Below, one piece after another: positions 46,431 through 58,312 of a stretch of 64,000 nucleotides of DNA. Below the pieces are notes generated by a model. That model did no database searches and was not told the DNA's origin. It worked only from the letters and a program-made list of their open reading frames with translations. The DNA lies in assembly GCF_001625215.2 (NCBI RefSeq), contig NC_030387.2, positions 2,198,501 through 2,262,500 on the forward strand, written 5' to 3'. The stretch is from Daucus carota subsp. sativus. Taxonomy: Eukaryota; Streptophyta; Magnoliopsida; Apiales; Apiaceae. The position numbers were made by a program, and so were the translations under genes. Position 1 is the first letter of the stretch; every line of letters starts with the position of its first letter.

Positions 46431-47003
46431 AAGTTCTATGGAGACTGATTTTTGTGGAGGCTTTAGAGACTTTATCTTGTCCTGCACTTCTAAATCGGTG
46501 AACAACAAGCAAAATTTCTAAATCATGCATAACATAAAATAATAATTTCATAATATTGGTGTACAATCACCGAAATCCTAATAAATAAAAATAATAATTG
46601 CATACAAAACAAAGATGTAGTTGGACATTGCTATGATTGGCACTGAACTCATTTTCATTGTCCTACAACGAACTGAATTTGTTGCAAGACAAAATAACAC
46701 TTAGATATATCACAAATATGCGAGACAAATTACTAATATTACATTATTAGAAATGCAGGATAAGAATAGTGTAAATTATAAAGATAGTTTTGAATTAAAA
46801 CTAAAACAAGAAATGTAGGACAAGAATATTGATAATACATTACTAGAAATGCAGGATAAAAATAATATAAATTATAAATGTTACATTGCCAGAAATGCAG
46901 GACAAAAAATATTTAATCATGTCCACTAATTAAAAAATTATTTTAACAGTAGATCTTATAGTTTCTAAGGACTTTAAAGTTTTTGGTCTCCATTGAGCCA
47001 ACT
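46431..47003. mobile_element. Inverted-repeat element, twin B
   Basis: Starts AAGTTCTATGGAGACTG and ends TTTGGTCTCCATTGAGCC; the interior matches twin A (ACAACGAACTGAATTTGTTGC, TAGAAATGCAGGA repeats). It lies right beside twin A in the same orientation. Confidence 0.5.
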
Positions 47004-47044
47004 CCAGACACACACAAGAAAAGAGTGGTATTCCTCCCTATATT

Positions 47045-47742
47045 TTATAATAAAATACTCTTTCTGGTCCAATTTGTTAAACGTTTGACTTTTTACACGT
47101 ATTTTTAGGAGGATTGACCACATATCTAGCATTAATATTCTTAAAATTTTCTTTTTTTGCATAAAAATATTTATTTATATTTTTAGTCATAAAAGAGAAA
47201 TTACAAGAACATTCAACGTGTTCGACATTTCCGATGAAATTGATTTCCGAAAAACGTAACTCATATACATTATGTTTCGTAATTTCGAAGTATAATGTAG
47301 CCGACACCAAAACCGTAGAACACATGTGGAGGTGGATTTATTTCCGTTGTACCGGCAAAACCCAAAGGCCATAATCGTACACCCTTGTCTTACTAATTTT
47401 TCTTAAAATGTTTTTCACTTATTGACGTATTCTCTGTATATAAAATATAATTTATAATTTATTTTTAAAATTTTATTTTTGAACAAACATATAATTTTTA
47501 AAATATAAATTTTAAGAAAAAATCTAAAGTAATTTGTGAAACTATTGCAATTGTTTTCACTTGACGCATATTTGGTGCATATAAAATATAACTTCTCAAT
47601 GTATTTTTAAATTTTTTATTTTCTAAACAAGTATATAAATATTTAAATATAATTCACAAGAAGAAAAGTAAAATATTTAGTAAAATTATATTTTGCAGTA
47701 AACCTGAAAAAATCTAACGGGAGTCTAGTGAGGGAGTAATTT
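47045..47742. repeat. Possible MITE with internal tandem repeat
   Basis: Left end TACTCTTTCTGGTCC and right end GTGAGGGAGTA loosely resemble Stowaway-like termini. 47410-47640 contains two units of about 130 bp (GCATATAAAATATAA, AACAAACATATAA...). Weak evidence. The stretch 47743-48111 holds nothing recognised beyond AT-rich sequence. Confidence 0.35.
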
Positions 47743-48111
47743 AAAACTACTTGTATAATGTACCCGTTTGGCTTCATATATAGAGAAAACAAGTCCTTTT
47801 TTTTTTCGAAAAATAATATCTTTAAAAGTTTTTTGTATATAAATATAAAAAGGGGTTTGATATCCCTATTTGTCAAAAAAAAATTATTTAAAAAAATTAA
47901 TTTTTTTTAGAAATAAATACTTATTTCTTGAAAAACAAGATTAGTCAAACGACTCCATACTATATGCTTTTGATGGCAGATTATGTTACACGTATCACCC
48001 ACTCAGTGGTCAATTTTGCTAGCATGCATGGCACAATCCATAAGGATAAGGTATATAACATAGTTGCAAATTGCAATGTGAGTTGCCAACCTTTCATGCC
48101 TTATCTCTCAA

Positions 48112-49968
48112 ATGGCAACCATGCCCAATTCTCCAGATTGGTCACTAGCTTGTGTTCACTGCAATCAAAGAATTCATCATCACTTGATCCCCTTCAATTC
48201 ATCTTCAATAATCAAATCAAAATCTTTTCTCTTTCTCTCTTTCCTCAGCTCAACTTCAAGGCTTTTAGTTTCAAGTACCTCATCTAGCTGCAAACAACCA
48301 ATTCTTGAAGATGCATCCTCTCATTCTCCTCCTGTGGCTGAACTTGAGCTCAAGTTACAGGATTTGGAGCTCCCGAAGACGACGAAAATAGAGGACTCAA
48401 ATGGGTTGATTTGCACTATGTTTAAAGACCCCAAGAATCATCAACTTGGGTTTGAGTATTATCAAAAGGCTAAAGAATTGCCAGAGTTTAGACCACAGAA
48501 TGCCACCATAAAGCATCTGGTCAGGTACTTGATACGTTCGAAATCTTGGAATTCTATATGGTCATTATGCGAAGATTTTGAGAAATTTCATGTGTATCCT
48601 GACAGTTCTACATGTTGTAAATTAATTAGTAGCTGCATTAGAGCTAGAAAATTTAAACTTGTAAATAAAATTATTGATCTACTGAAATGTGGTGATGGTA
48701 CTCAAGGGATTGTTGTTTTGGCATTCGAGACGGCGATGAGAGGCTATAACAAACTTCATATGTATAAATCCACAATTGAAATGTATGAAGATATGAAATC
48801 AGCTGGCATTTTGTTAGACCCTGGATGTTATTGCCAGATAATGGAAGCTTATATGAAAATAGGGAATAATGATAGAGTTGTGGCATTGTTTCAAGAATTC
48901 GAGATGAAAGTAGACTGGACACCTTTTCTGCCTCAAATTTATCGAATTCTATGTGAATCATTAGGTAGATCTGGAAGGGCTTTTGAGGCTCTTGAGTTCT
49001 TTAGAGACATGACTAAGAAGGGGTTTCCTGAGGATTCTTCGTTTTACTCGACATTGATTTGTGCATTTGCGGATATTAAAGATGTGAAGATGGCTGAGGA
49101 GCTAATGATCGAAGCCGAGGGAAAGAAAATGTTGAAGGATCCAGCTACATATTTGAAGCTTGTTTTAATGTACATTGAGCAGGGGATGATGGAGAAAACT
49201 CTTGATGTAGCTGCGGTGATGAGACGTATGAATATTAAGGTATCCGACTGCATATTATGCGCTATTGTGAATGGATACTCAAAGAAGAGAGGGCTAAGTC
49301 ACACAGTTAAGGTTTATGAAGACCTTATATCAGAGGGATGTGAGCCTGGCCAAGTGACTTATGCTTCGATTATAAATGTCTATTGTAGACTTGGATTACA
49401 TTCCAGGGCAGAGGAAGTATTTTCGGAGATGGAGCAAAAAGGGATTTACAAATGCATGGTGGCCTATTCTAGTATAATTGCAATGTATGGTAAAACTGAT
49501 AGGATAAGGGATGCCATGAGGCTTGTTGCTAAGATGAAAGAAAGGGGCTGTGCACCAAATGTATGGATATACAATTCTCTGTTGGATATGCATGGGAAAG
49601 TTGTTAATTTGAGACAAGTCGAAAAAATTTGGAAGGAAATGAAGCGAAGGAAGGTTGTGCCAGACAGGGTTAGTTATACGAGCATTATAAACGCCTACAA
49701 TAAAGCTAAAGAGTTGGAAAAGTGTGTGGAATATTTTGAAGAATACAGGCTTAATGGCGGTGGCATTGATAAGGCAATGGCTGCTATAATGGTTGGTGTT
49801 TTCTCTAAGACAAACAACGTAAATGAGTTAGTCAAGCTTTTGCAGGACTTGAATGCAGAAGGGATTCAATTAGATGGAAGGCTGTATAGATCATCTTTAA
49901 ATGCCTTGAGGGATTCCGGGATGCAAGCTCAAGCCAAATGGTTGTTGCAGAGCTTTGAAGCAAGATAA
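48112..49968 (+). CDS. P-class pentatricopeptide-repeat protein, 618 aa, single exon
   Basis: PPR proteins bind organelle RNA and act in its processing, stability or translation. The N-terminal ~60 residues are rich in Ser and hydrophobic residues with few acidic ones, fitting a chloroplast transit peptide. From about residue 165 to the end run roughly a dozen 35-residue helical repeats, for example YASIINVYCRLGLHSRAEEV, YSSIIAMYGKTDRIRDAMRL and YNSLLDMHGKVVNLRQVEKI. There is no E, DYW or SMR domain, so it is P class. The segment LICTMFKDPKNHQLGFEYY followed by KAKELPEFRP recalls the Arabidopsis At5g13770-type protein; that match is from memory. No intron, as usual for PPR genes. Convergent with the peroxidase downstream. 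Confidence 0.93.
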   Translation: MATMPNSPDWSLACVHCNQRIHHHLIPFNSSSIIKSKSFLFLSFLSSTSRLLVSSTSSSCKQPILEDASSHSPPVAELELKLQDLELPKTTKIEDSNGLICTMFKDPKNHQLGFEYYQKAKELPEFRPQNATIKHLVRYLIRSKSWNSIWSLCEDFEKFHVYPDSSTCCKLISSCIRARKFKLVNKIIDLLKCGDGTQGIVVLAFETAMRGYNKLHMYKSTIEMYEDMKSAGILLDPGCYCQIMEAYMKIGNNDRVVALFQEFEMKVDWTPFLPQIYRILCESLGRSGRAFEALEFFRDMTKKGFPEDSSFYSTLICAFADIKDVKMAEELMIEAEGKKMLKDPATYLKLVLMYIEQGMMEKTLDVAAVMRRMNIKVSDCILCAIVNGYSKKRGLSHTVKVYEDLISEGCEPGQVTYASIINVYCRLGLHSRAEEVFSEMEQKGIYKCMVAYSSIIAMYGKTDRIRDAMRLVAKMKERGCAPNVWIYNSLLDMHGKVVNLRQVEKIWKEMKRRKVVPDRVSYTSIINAYNKAKELEKCVEYFEEYRLNGGGIDKAMAAIMVGVFSKTNNVNELVKLLQDLNAEGIQLDGRLYRSSLNALRDSGMQAQAKWLLQSFEAR

Positions 49969-51036
49969 GTTCTACTTGATCACATGTTTTTAAACGTCGT
50001 ATGTAGTAATCAAGACTCTCGCGTCAACAAGATCCCTGAGTTTGTACTTCATTGAACATGATGATCAGAGTTTAAAGGTGTAATATATTTTGAGGCATGG
50101 CTCTGCGGCCTGAAGGTTTAGTTATAATGTCAAAAATTTTGTAGCTGAATGTATCAGACACATTTGAGTACAAGTTCAAACAGAGTAGTTTATCTATTCA
50201 TTTCTGACAAAGCAATCAGTCAATTGGAATTAAAGATTTTGATTATCCTCTCAAGCATCCTAACCGCGTTTATGTTTCTAAAAATTTCCCAGAGTTGAAT
50301 AAAAATGGTAAAATGTTTCGTAAATATGGTTCAAAATTACTATGTGGAATACAAAGCATCTCAAAATCGAACTTTCTTTATAGAATGGAAGTACATAACA
50401 GAGAGTCACAGCAAACACGCGCTTATTGCAGACGCTTGCAGCTGGATCAAGCCAAATGCTTGCAGTAGAACTTTGAAACAAGTTACATTGAACCTCAGTT
50501 TACAAGACTCTCGTATAAGTTGCATCCAATTTAGACGAGAATTAAAATATATGATTTCAGGCCATGACTTTAGTTCGGATTATTTGAGGTGTTGACATAA
50601 CTTGATATTGATAGCTAGGGCTATTGTTGATTTGATCATAGTTGTCTCCTCCAAGCATCCTTGCCGCGTATGTCGTTTTAAAAGAGATCTGAACATAAAG
50701 GTCAAGGTAAATGACATTAAAAACTCTTCTCAACTAAGTTGATTACTTCAAGCCTTCAAGTGCACCTGCTATTGTTTAAGTTGACATTTTTGGTTTAGAT
50801 TGCTTCTTTTACTGTCCATGCATCAAGATAACAATAATTTAACTTTTAGATGACTAGTAACAGAATTAAAATTTTGAAAATTTCAAGATATGAGTTACAA
50901 TACAATACAAAAGAAAGAAAGAATATGTAGATGAATGAATGAAGTGAACTTCAGATGAATGAATGAAGTGAACTTCTATCTACTTGTACAATTTATTTCA
51001 TATCTTCCTGACAAATAGTACGCGGAGAAATTCCGT
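49969..51036. other. Convergent intergenic region between PPR gene and peroxidase
   Basis: Presumed 3' UTRs of both genes. 50640-50870 and 50880-51036 are the peroxidase 3' flank, repeated downstream of the second peroxidase copy (62835-63015 and 63755-63890). The word ATGAATGAATGAAGTGAACTTC is duplicated at 50931-50975. No gene seen. Confidence 0.6.
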
Positions 51037-52287
<1,251 letters not shown>

Positions 52288-52440
52288 TTTCTTAACAATA
52301 TCAATCAAGTTTTGGAGATAGCTAGCTAGGAGATGGTTGTATGTGTAGTTTGTAGTAACTAGTACGTAGTAGTGAAGAATGAAGATGGTTTATGAAATGT
52401 TGCTGCATGCACCATCCTTTTATAGCCTCTTGTATATACG
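52288..52440 (-). promoter_or_regulatory. Peroxidase promoter with TATA box
   Basis: On the minus strand CTATAAAAGG lies at about 52415-52425, about 130 bp before the ATG, with GCATGCAGC downstream of it. Confidence 0.6.
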
Positions 52441-53665
52441 CGTTTTCTAGTGCAAGGCAGACTTGCTCTCCTATTCTCCTCTGCCAGCTGCAAATAGAAT
52501 AGAGATGGATTCATAGAATATTAGAATAGTAAGCGTTACTTTCTTTGAAACACTTGTTTATAGAAAAGTCAAAACTGCAACAATTAAAGTGATTTATATT
52601 AGTACTAGTTTTCTTTCATGGAAAACATGTAATGTTTCCTTCATTGAACACATGTAAAGTAGTTAAATCTAAAATTTGACCGTAGCTAGTGCCCGGAGGT
52701 ACACCTGCGGTGTCATTATATTAGCTAGAGAAGCTTAACTAATTAATTTAGAAGTTCCAAAATCAAAGAAACACTAATAAATTTTATTTTAAAAAAGGAG
52801 AGAATTAGATCTCTCAACACAATTATTTAAAAATTAAAAATATAAAGTTGCAACTAGAGTCTGCTTCAAAACCTCTCTAACTAGCTCTTCTTTTCCTAGC
52901 CGTCGCTGGAGATTTAATCAGTTTTCACTTATAAAAAACTCCGAATCGGTAATATTTTTTTTGATTTGTTCTTATTTTTTCAATAATGCCCTCCACCCGG
53001 ATTTGTTCCTAGAAGTTAGATTTATTCGTTTCTCAATATTTTGATTCAATGATAAGTCAAATGGCGAGTTAGACGACTGCGATTCTGTTTTAACCATACT
53101 CGGTATGTACTTATATTTATATTCCGTAAAGTAAGGATAGTATGAATTGACCCCACGACAATGGTATGAGTTCAAAATCTTTTGTTTTAGTACTTTTAAA
53201 CATATTTGTTGTATATATCCTTTGTTATTGGTTATATATTTCGTAATTGAATTTTGTGATTCATTTTTAAGCTGGATATAAAAGACTTTATATTGCAATT
53301 TGTGTTTTAGGCTTGTTTTATCTTTAATTTTAATTATTGTGTCCCTTTCGAGGGAGTGCCATAGTTGATGACTTTTTGATCGTATATTGCGATTTTGTTT
53401 GTCGTTTAATAATGATTGTGTGACTTGTGTCATTTTGATGATTTTGTTTCGGTGACATATTCTTTTGTGCCTTATTCTTTCTTTCTTTCCTCCTTTTTTT
53501 TCTCTCCCTCTTTATTTTCTTCTTTTCTGCGGATTTTTGCTTTCATTTGAGATTTCTTTACAGTCATCAAAATTTTATTGACTAAATTTCTTTTCATTTG
53601 TGCCTTAATTTTATTAAACTACTTGATTCTAAAAACACTCAATTACAAGAAACGTGACTCGTGAG
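52441..53665. other. Upstream region of the peroxidase
   Basis: AT-rich. A minus-strand open frame of 153 codons (52972-53433) has no recognisable motif and a lysine/asparagine-rich composition expected of AT-rich DNA, so it is not called. A pyrimidine run lies at 53465-53530. Confidence 0.45.
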
Positions 53666-54322
53666 TAGGGATGGGCGCGGGGGCACTTCGGGGTCGGGGA
53701 GTATTACCCGCCCCCGATTCTCATATTCAAAACACATCCCCGCCCCCGCCCCGAACCCAGAATGGGGATTCTTTTCCTCCCCGATCCCCGCCCCGAACGG
53801 GGATGCCCGCGGAGATTAAGGAGGAATTTATTTTTTAATAAAAAAATAATAACTTTATAATATATAATATATGTTTTAATAAAAAACAAAATACTAACTT
53901 CTAATATACCTATAAAATGATATTATCTCATATTTCAACATCAAATCATATTAAAATTGATTTATAATATAAATAAAAGATAATTTTATAATTATAAAAT
54001 ATATTATATTACAATATAATTATAATCGACCAATAAAAATATATATTATTTTTTAATTTTAATAATATTATAAAAGGTATCTATTTTTAATAATTTATTT
54101 TGTATAATATATATAAACATATTATATATCTATATATATATAGGCAACTGGGGTCGGGGATCTGAGCGGGGAGACACCAATCCCCCGATCTCGCCCCGAT
54201 ACCCGAATTTTTTTATAAAATTTTCCCCGATCTCCGCCTCGCCCCCAAAAAATTCTCCGAATCCCCGACCCGAGGGGGGTCCGGATCGGTGTCGAGCGGG
54301 ACCGGGTGAATGCCCATCCATA
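53666..54322. mobile_element. hAT-type MITE, GGGGATCGGGG family
   Basis: Ends TAGGGATGGGCGCGGG and, inverted, TATGGATGGGCATTCACC. Perfect 8-bp target duplication CTCGTGAG (53658-53665, 54323-54330). Both ends are built of CCCCGAT / CGGGGATC words; the middle is extremely AT-rich. 657 bp. Non-coding. Confidence 0.85.
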
Positions 54323-55045
54323 CTCGTGAGGGGTACTTTGGTATATTCACAGTGCACGGGAAATTTTGTTAATGCACTACACCATAAAAGGCTTATAGCA
54401 ACGCGGAGAAACCATTGCGCAAAGTGCTATATATGTTGCAATAGGTTCAATAGCAACAAAAGTGCCAAATTTAGGCGTTGCATCTGACCGCGTTGCAATT
54501 GGTGGATTTAGCAACAAATATATCCCCATACAGCAATGAAATTAGTTTATTGCAATAAATCGATATAGTAACAAATGTTTGTCTACAGCAACGCATTCCT
54601 TGTATTGCATTAGCTTAATTTTGTTTCATTTGGATGACTTTAAGGCAACAAATATTAGACCAATTGCAATGAATTTTAACCAAGATTTTCGCCTGTATTG
54701 TAATATTTTAATATATTTTTGTGCAACAGATTTCGATGCAATAGCAACAAATTTTTTTAAAAAAAAATGAAAAGGTCATTGCTGCAAATACAAATAGCCA
54801 GGCATATAGCCACAAATTTCAATTGTCACAAATTTCCACAGTCAATTCAGAATTCTAATTAGCATCAAGTAGCTGCCAACAATCCAAAAGCGGTACCATG
54901 ACCGTGACAATATAGTCTAGACATAATTCTAAGTCGCATACTTAAATAAGCCATATAAGACATAATTTAAACAAAAGACTTAGTCTAAGCTAGACGGAGC
55001 TAGATAATTGCTAAGTTAATGATATACGACATAACAGAGGATCAG

Positions 55046-58000
55046 CTAGGCAGAGCCATCTCCATCATCTGAACCGATCTCATCATCTCCGTAATTGGCA
55101 GATCCATCCCCATCGCCTACATCGTCATCATCTTTGTCACTGGCAGATCCTTCCCCTTCTTTTCCATCGTCCTCGTCATCTGATCCATCAGTTTGGCCAC
55201 ACAATTCTTCTACATTGACATTTAAAGTGGGATTCATTTCTGCAAGTCTCCCCAAAATTTTCCCGAGTTTCTTATTCATCTTGTCATCCATTTCAGCAGC
55301 TATTTCTTTCCTCATCTTTTCCAGGTCTGCAAAATCTGTGTGACCAATATTTTCCGGTTGTTTCTTTGCAGATTTCCTTGTTCTGCCGGTTCTTCCTACC
55401 AACCAGTTTGGCCCATGAGCTTCAAAATCAATCTCAGCTTCATCCTCATCATGATCAGATGGACGTTCTTCCAAATTTTCATCATTTTCCTTTTCTTTTT
55501 CCTTTTCCTTTTCCTAAAAGTATGCCAATGCATTAGTAGAGTTGTAGACACATAATCGGACAAAAAAACTGAATATATATATATATATATATATACACAC
55601 TATTTAATTAATACCCTCTTTTTATGACCCTCGCGTGTTTTTGTATACAACTCACGCTTGGCAGAACCTTCACCATCCAACTGAGCAATTTTCTATGATA
55701 AAAGAACATGCATGAGTATTTGTACAGAAATGAAATAGAATGCAGAAGAAATATTCTAGTGACTTAACATACCAATTCACTACGAAGCTGGGCAAAACTC
55801 TTACGACCAGCAGTATGAGTATCAATCACCTTCTTCCGATTTGCTATATTTTTTCCAGCTTTTTCCTCGACAAAATCATCATTCCAGTACCTCAGCAGAG
55901 CCATGAACTGTTCCAATGGAATATTTGCAGGCTTGCTTTTGATACGGTCCCTGTCATTGTTGAACTTCTTAAAGCATCGAGACTTAATTCGGCTTTTGTA
56001 TACCCTCCAGTTGTCATCAAGCGTCCTCAATACCCAATCTTTCCCTTCGTCAGGAATAATGTACTTTGTCTAGTGAAGTCATTGATTAAAAATTTTAATT
56101 AATCATGTATTAAATAACTAGCAATTAGTTCATTTAACAAATATAGTGAAAAAGAACAAGACAATTATAAGAAAAATTATAGCTTTTTACCCTGACATAT
56201 TCCCACCAGCCAGTTTTTTCTTCCTCTGGAACTTTAGACCAATTAACAAAATCAAGTGGAATATATAATCTTGCTATTGTCCCCAAGAAACTGCTCAATT
56301 CAGTAACTACTTTATCTTTCCTTGAGTATGGCTGAAAGTCAGAATTTAAGGAAACTACTGGCCTATCTTCGAGCTTCCTTGTGAACACATGATTCATCTT
56401 TGTAGGTCCTCTGTGCCTTTGATTTTTATTACTACTTTCACCTATATAAAAGAAGACACAAATAATTAGTTCAAGAGATCATTATTTATACTTGAGTGAA
56501 ACCATTATTTAAATATGACAATAAACCTGTCTCAAATACACTTTCGATGATGGGCGCATTAGCCCCCTGATGACCCTCCACAATAGTCGCAGCCTTGTCA
56601 TTTGTTTTTTGCTTTTTCACACCCCTTTTCTTTTCTGCTTGCATTGATAAGTATGTATCCATCGTACCAATTCCCTGATTGTTAGGAACCCTAATCAGCG
56701 TGGTAAGATCAACCGGTAGTGGAGGGGGTGGAGGGAGTATTGGATGGGGGAGTACTGGTGGTATATTCTCCCCATCAGCAGCCTAGAAAAAACACAAAAA
56801 AATAGGTAACCTCAAAATACAATCCAGAAATATATTAAAAAAACAAGAAAGTTAAATAAAACTAGCCATGTACCTTTTCAACATTGTTAACTGATGAACG
56901 GGTCACTCGTTTGACCGTGACCTCCTCCTTTAGAACTTTCTTTTTTTCCTACAAAATGAAAAATGGTCAAACATTAAAACTACGATTCCATATATGATAT
57001 TATTTATGGAAAAAAAACAATGTCATACACTGAAAAGAATAACATGCACATCTTCCTCTTCACTTAAACTGTCATGTCCAGAAACATACGGCCTATCAAA
57101 GTTCAGTTCCAGATCTGACCATACCTCTACAACCTTTTTTCTTTTATTCTTTTTTAAATTTGCAGCTTCAGCCAGATCAGCAGCCTTCTCCTTCAGTTTA
57201 AGTCTTTCTGCTTCTTTCCGGACTTCTTCCACCCTCATCCTTCTCTTCAATTCATAATCTGCAACTTTTTCCTACAAATGAAGCAACAAATTATAAACTG
57301 AAAAATATGTGTGATATCTTATGATATTATGAGATGAAAAGAACCAATTACCGTGCCACTTTCTTTTTCCTTCTCATTCTGAGTTAAATGATCTGCCTTC
57401 TCCTTTTCAGTTGATTTCATTTTCTCCTGAGGCTCACTTGCATTTTTCTTCTCATTTTCACTATCTTTTTTCCTTTTTCTGTTACTCTGTTGATCTGCGG
57501 ATTTCTTTTCAGTATTTCTTTTCTTCTCAAGCTCATATGCATCCCTGGCCAACTTGTTTTTTTCTACTTGTTGTTGTTTAAGATCCTGAACTGTCACAAA
57601 CTTTCGTTTCACCTGGGAATCAACACCTGGAACAAGAGTACAAGAAAGAAAAGATATAAATGCAGAAGCAATTTAAAAATTATTCACAAAATAAGAAATG
57701 TAGCAAAGTACAGTTTAATTACCTTCAAAAAATGAAGTCCTTGGCCTTACAATTACATGGGGTTGGGTCTGCCTTAAAGGCTCAATCGACTTGTCAATAA
57801 CCGTGTCGACATACAGATCTAAGTAAGAACCATTGCTCATACCTTTTCCAAGACGAATTGCATCTGCATCCGTATCAATTAATTTCCAGCCACCGCCTTG
57901 TTTCTTTACATATACTCCTCCAATTTCATTATATCCAAGATCATCTTTTACATATTCCATGATTACCGTGTAGGAAAATTTATCAGGGTCAACAGCTTCA

Positions 58001-58089
58001 GCAATGGTGAAACAGCTTCCACGAGAGTACTTGTTTTTCTGAAACTCTCCCTTGTGGTAGAACCTGAGAAAAAAATAGTTGTCTGCCAT
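55046..58089 (-). CDS. CACTA accessory protein: PB1-like N-terminus, TNP1-like C-terminus, about ten exons
   Basis: Exon 1 (58089 to about 57722) encodes MADNYFFLRFYHKGEF and onward, matching the PB1-like domain found at the start of many plant transposon-encoded proteins. Next come Lys/Glu-rich exons (about 57627-57352, 57272-57000) likely to be coiled coil. A proline-rich exon follows near 56780-56530 (ILPPPPPLPVDL). The exons near 56430-56190 (LYIPLDFVNWSKVPEEEK) and 56070-55775 (DWVLRTLDDNWRVYKSRIK) resemble the TNP1/En-Spm middle domain. The last exons end in an acidic Asp/Glu tail (DGSDDEDDGKEGEG) at 55046. No protease domain is seen. Probably a DNA-binding partner of TNP2. Exon ends are approximate; I did not verify every phase. 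Confidence 0.7.
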
Positions 58090-58312
58090 TTCCTGAAAAT
58101 AAGATAAACAACACAAGGTCATTAGTCCACATATTTTTCTTATATAAACAGAGCATGAGTTAACAAGTAAATCAGTAATCACTACAAGAAGAAATCATTA
58201 CAAACAAAGCATTCATTACAAACAAAAGTATTCATTACAAACAAAAGTATTCATTGAATTACAAGAAAAGGAAAATGACATAGCAAAAACTAGGAACATT
58301 AATCAGTCTAAT
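58090..58312 (-). other. Spacer between the two CACTA genes
   Basis: Contains three copies of CATTACAAACAAA-type words at 58196-58250. Presumed leader of the accessory gene. Confidence 0.5.

Noticed and set aside
50305-50595. 96-codon plus-strand frame between the PPR gene and the peroxidase
   Set aside because: Lies in the shared 3' UTR zone, no recognisable motif.
52972-53433. 153-codon minus-strand open frame
   Set aside because: No recognisable domain, Lys/Asn/Ile-rich as expected from AT-rich DNA, no promoter or splice context.
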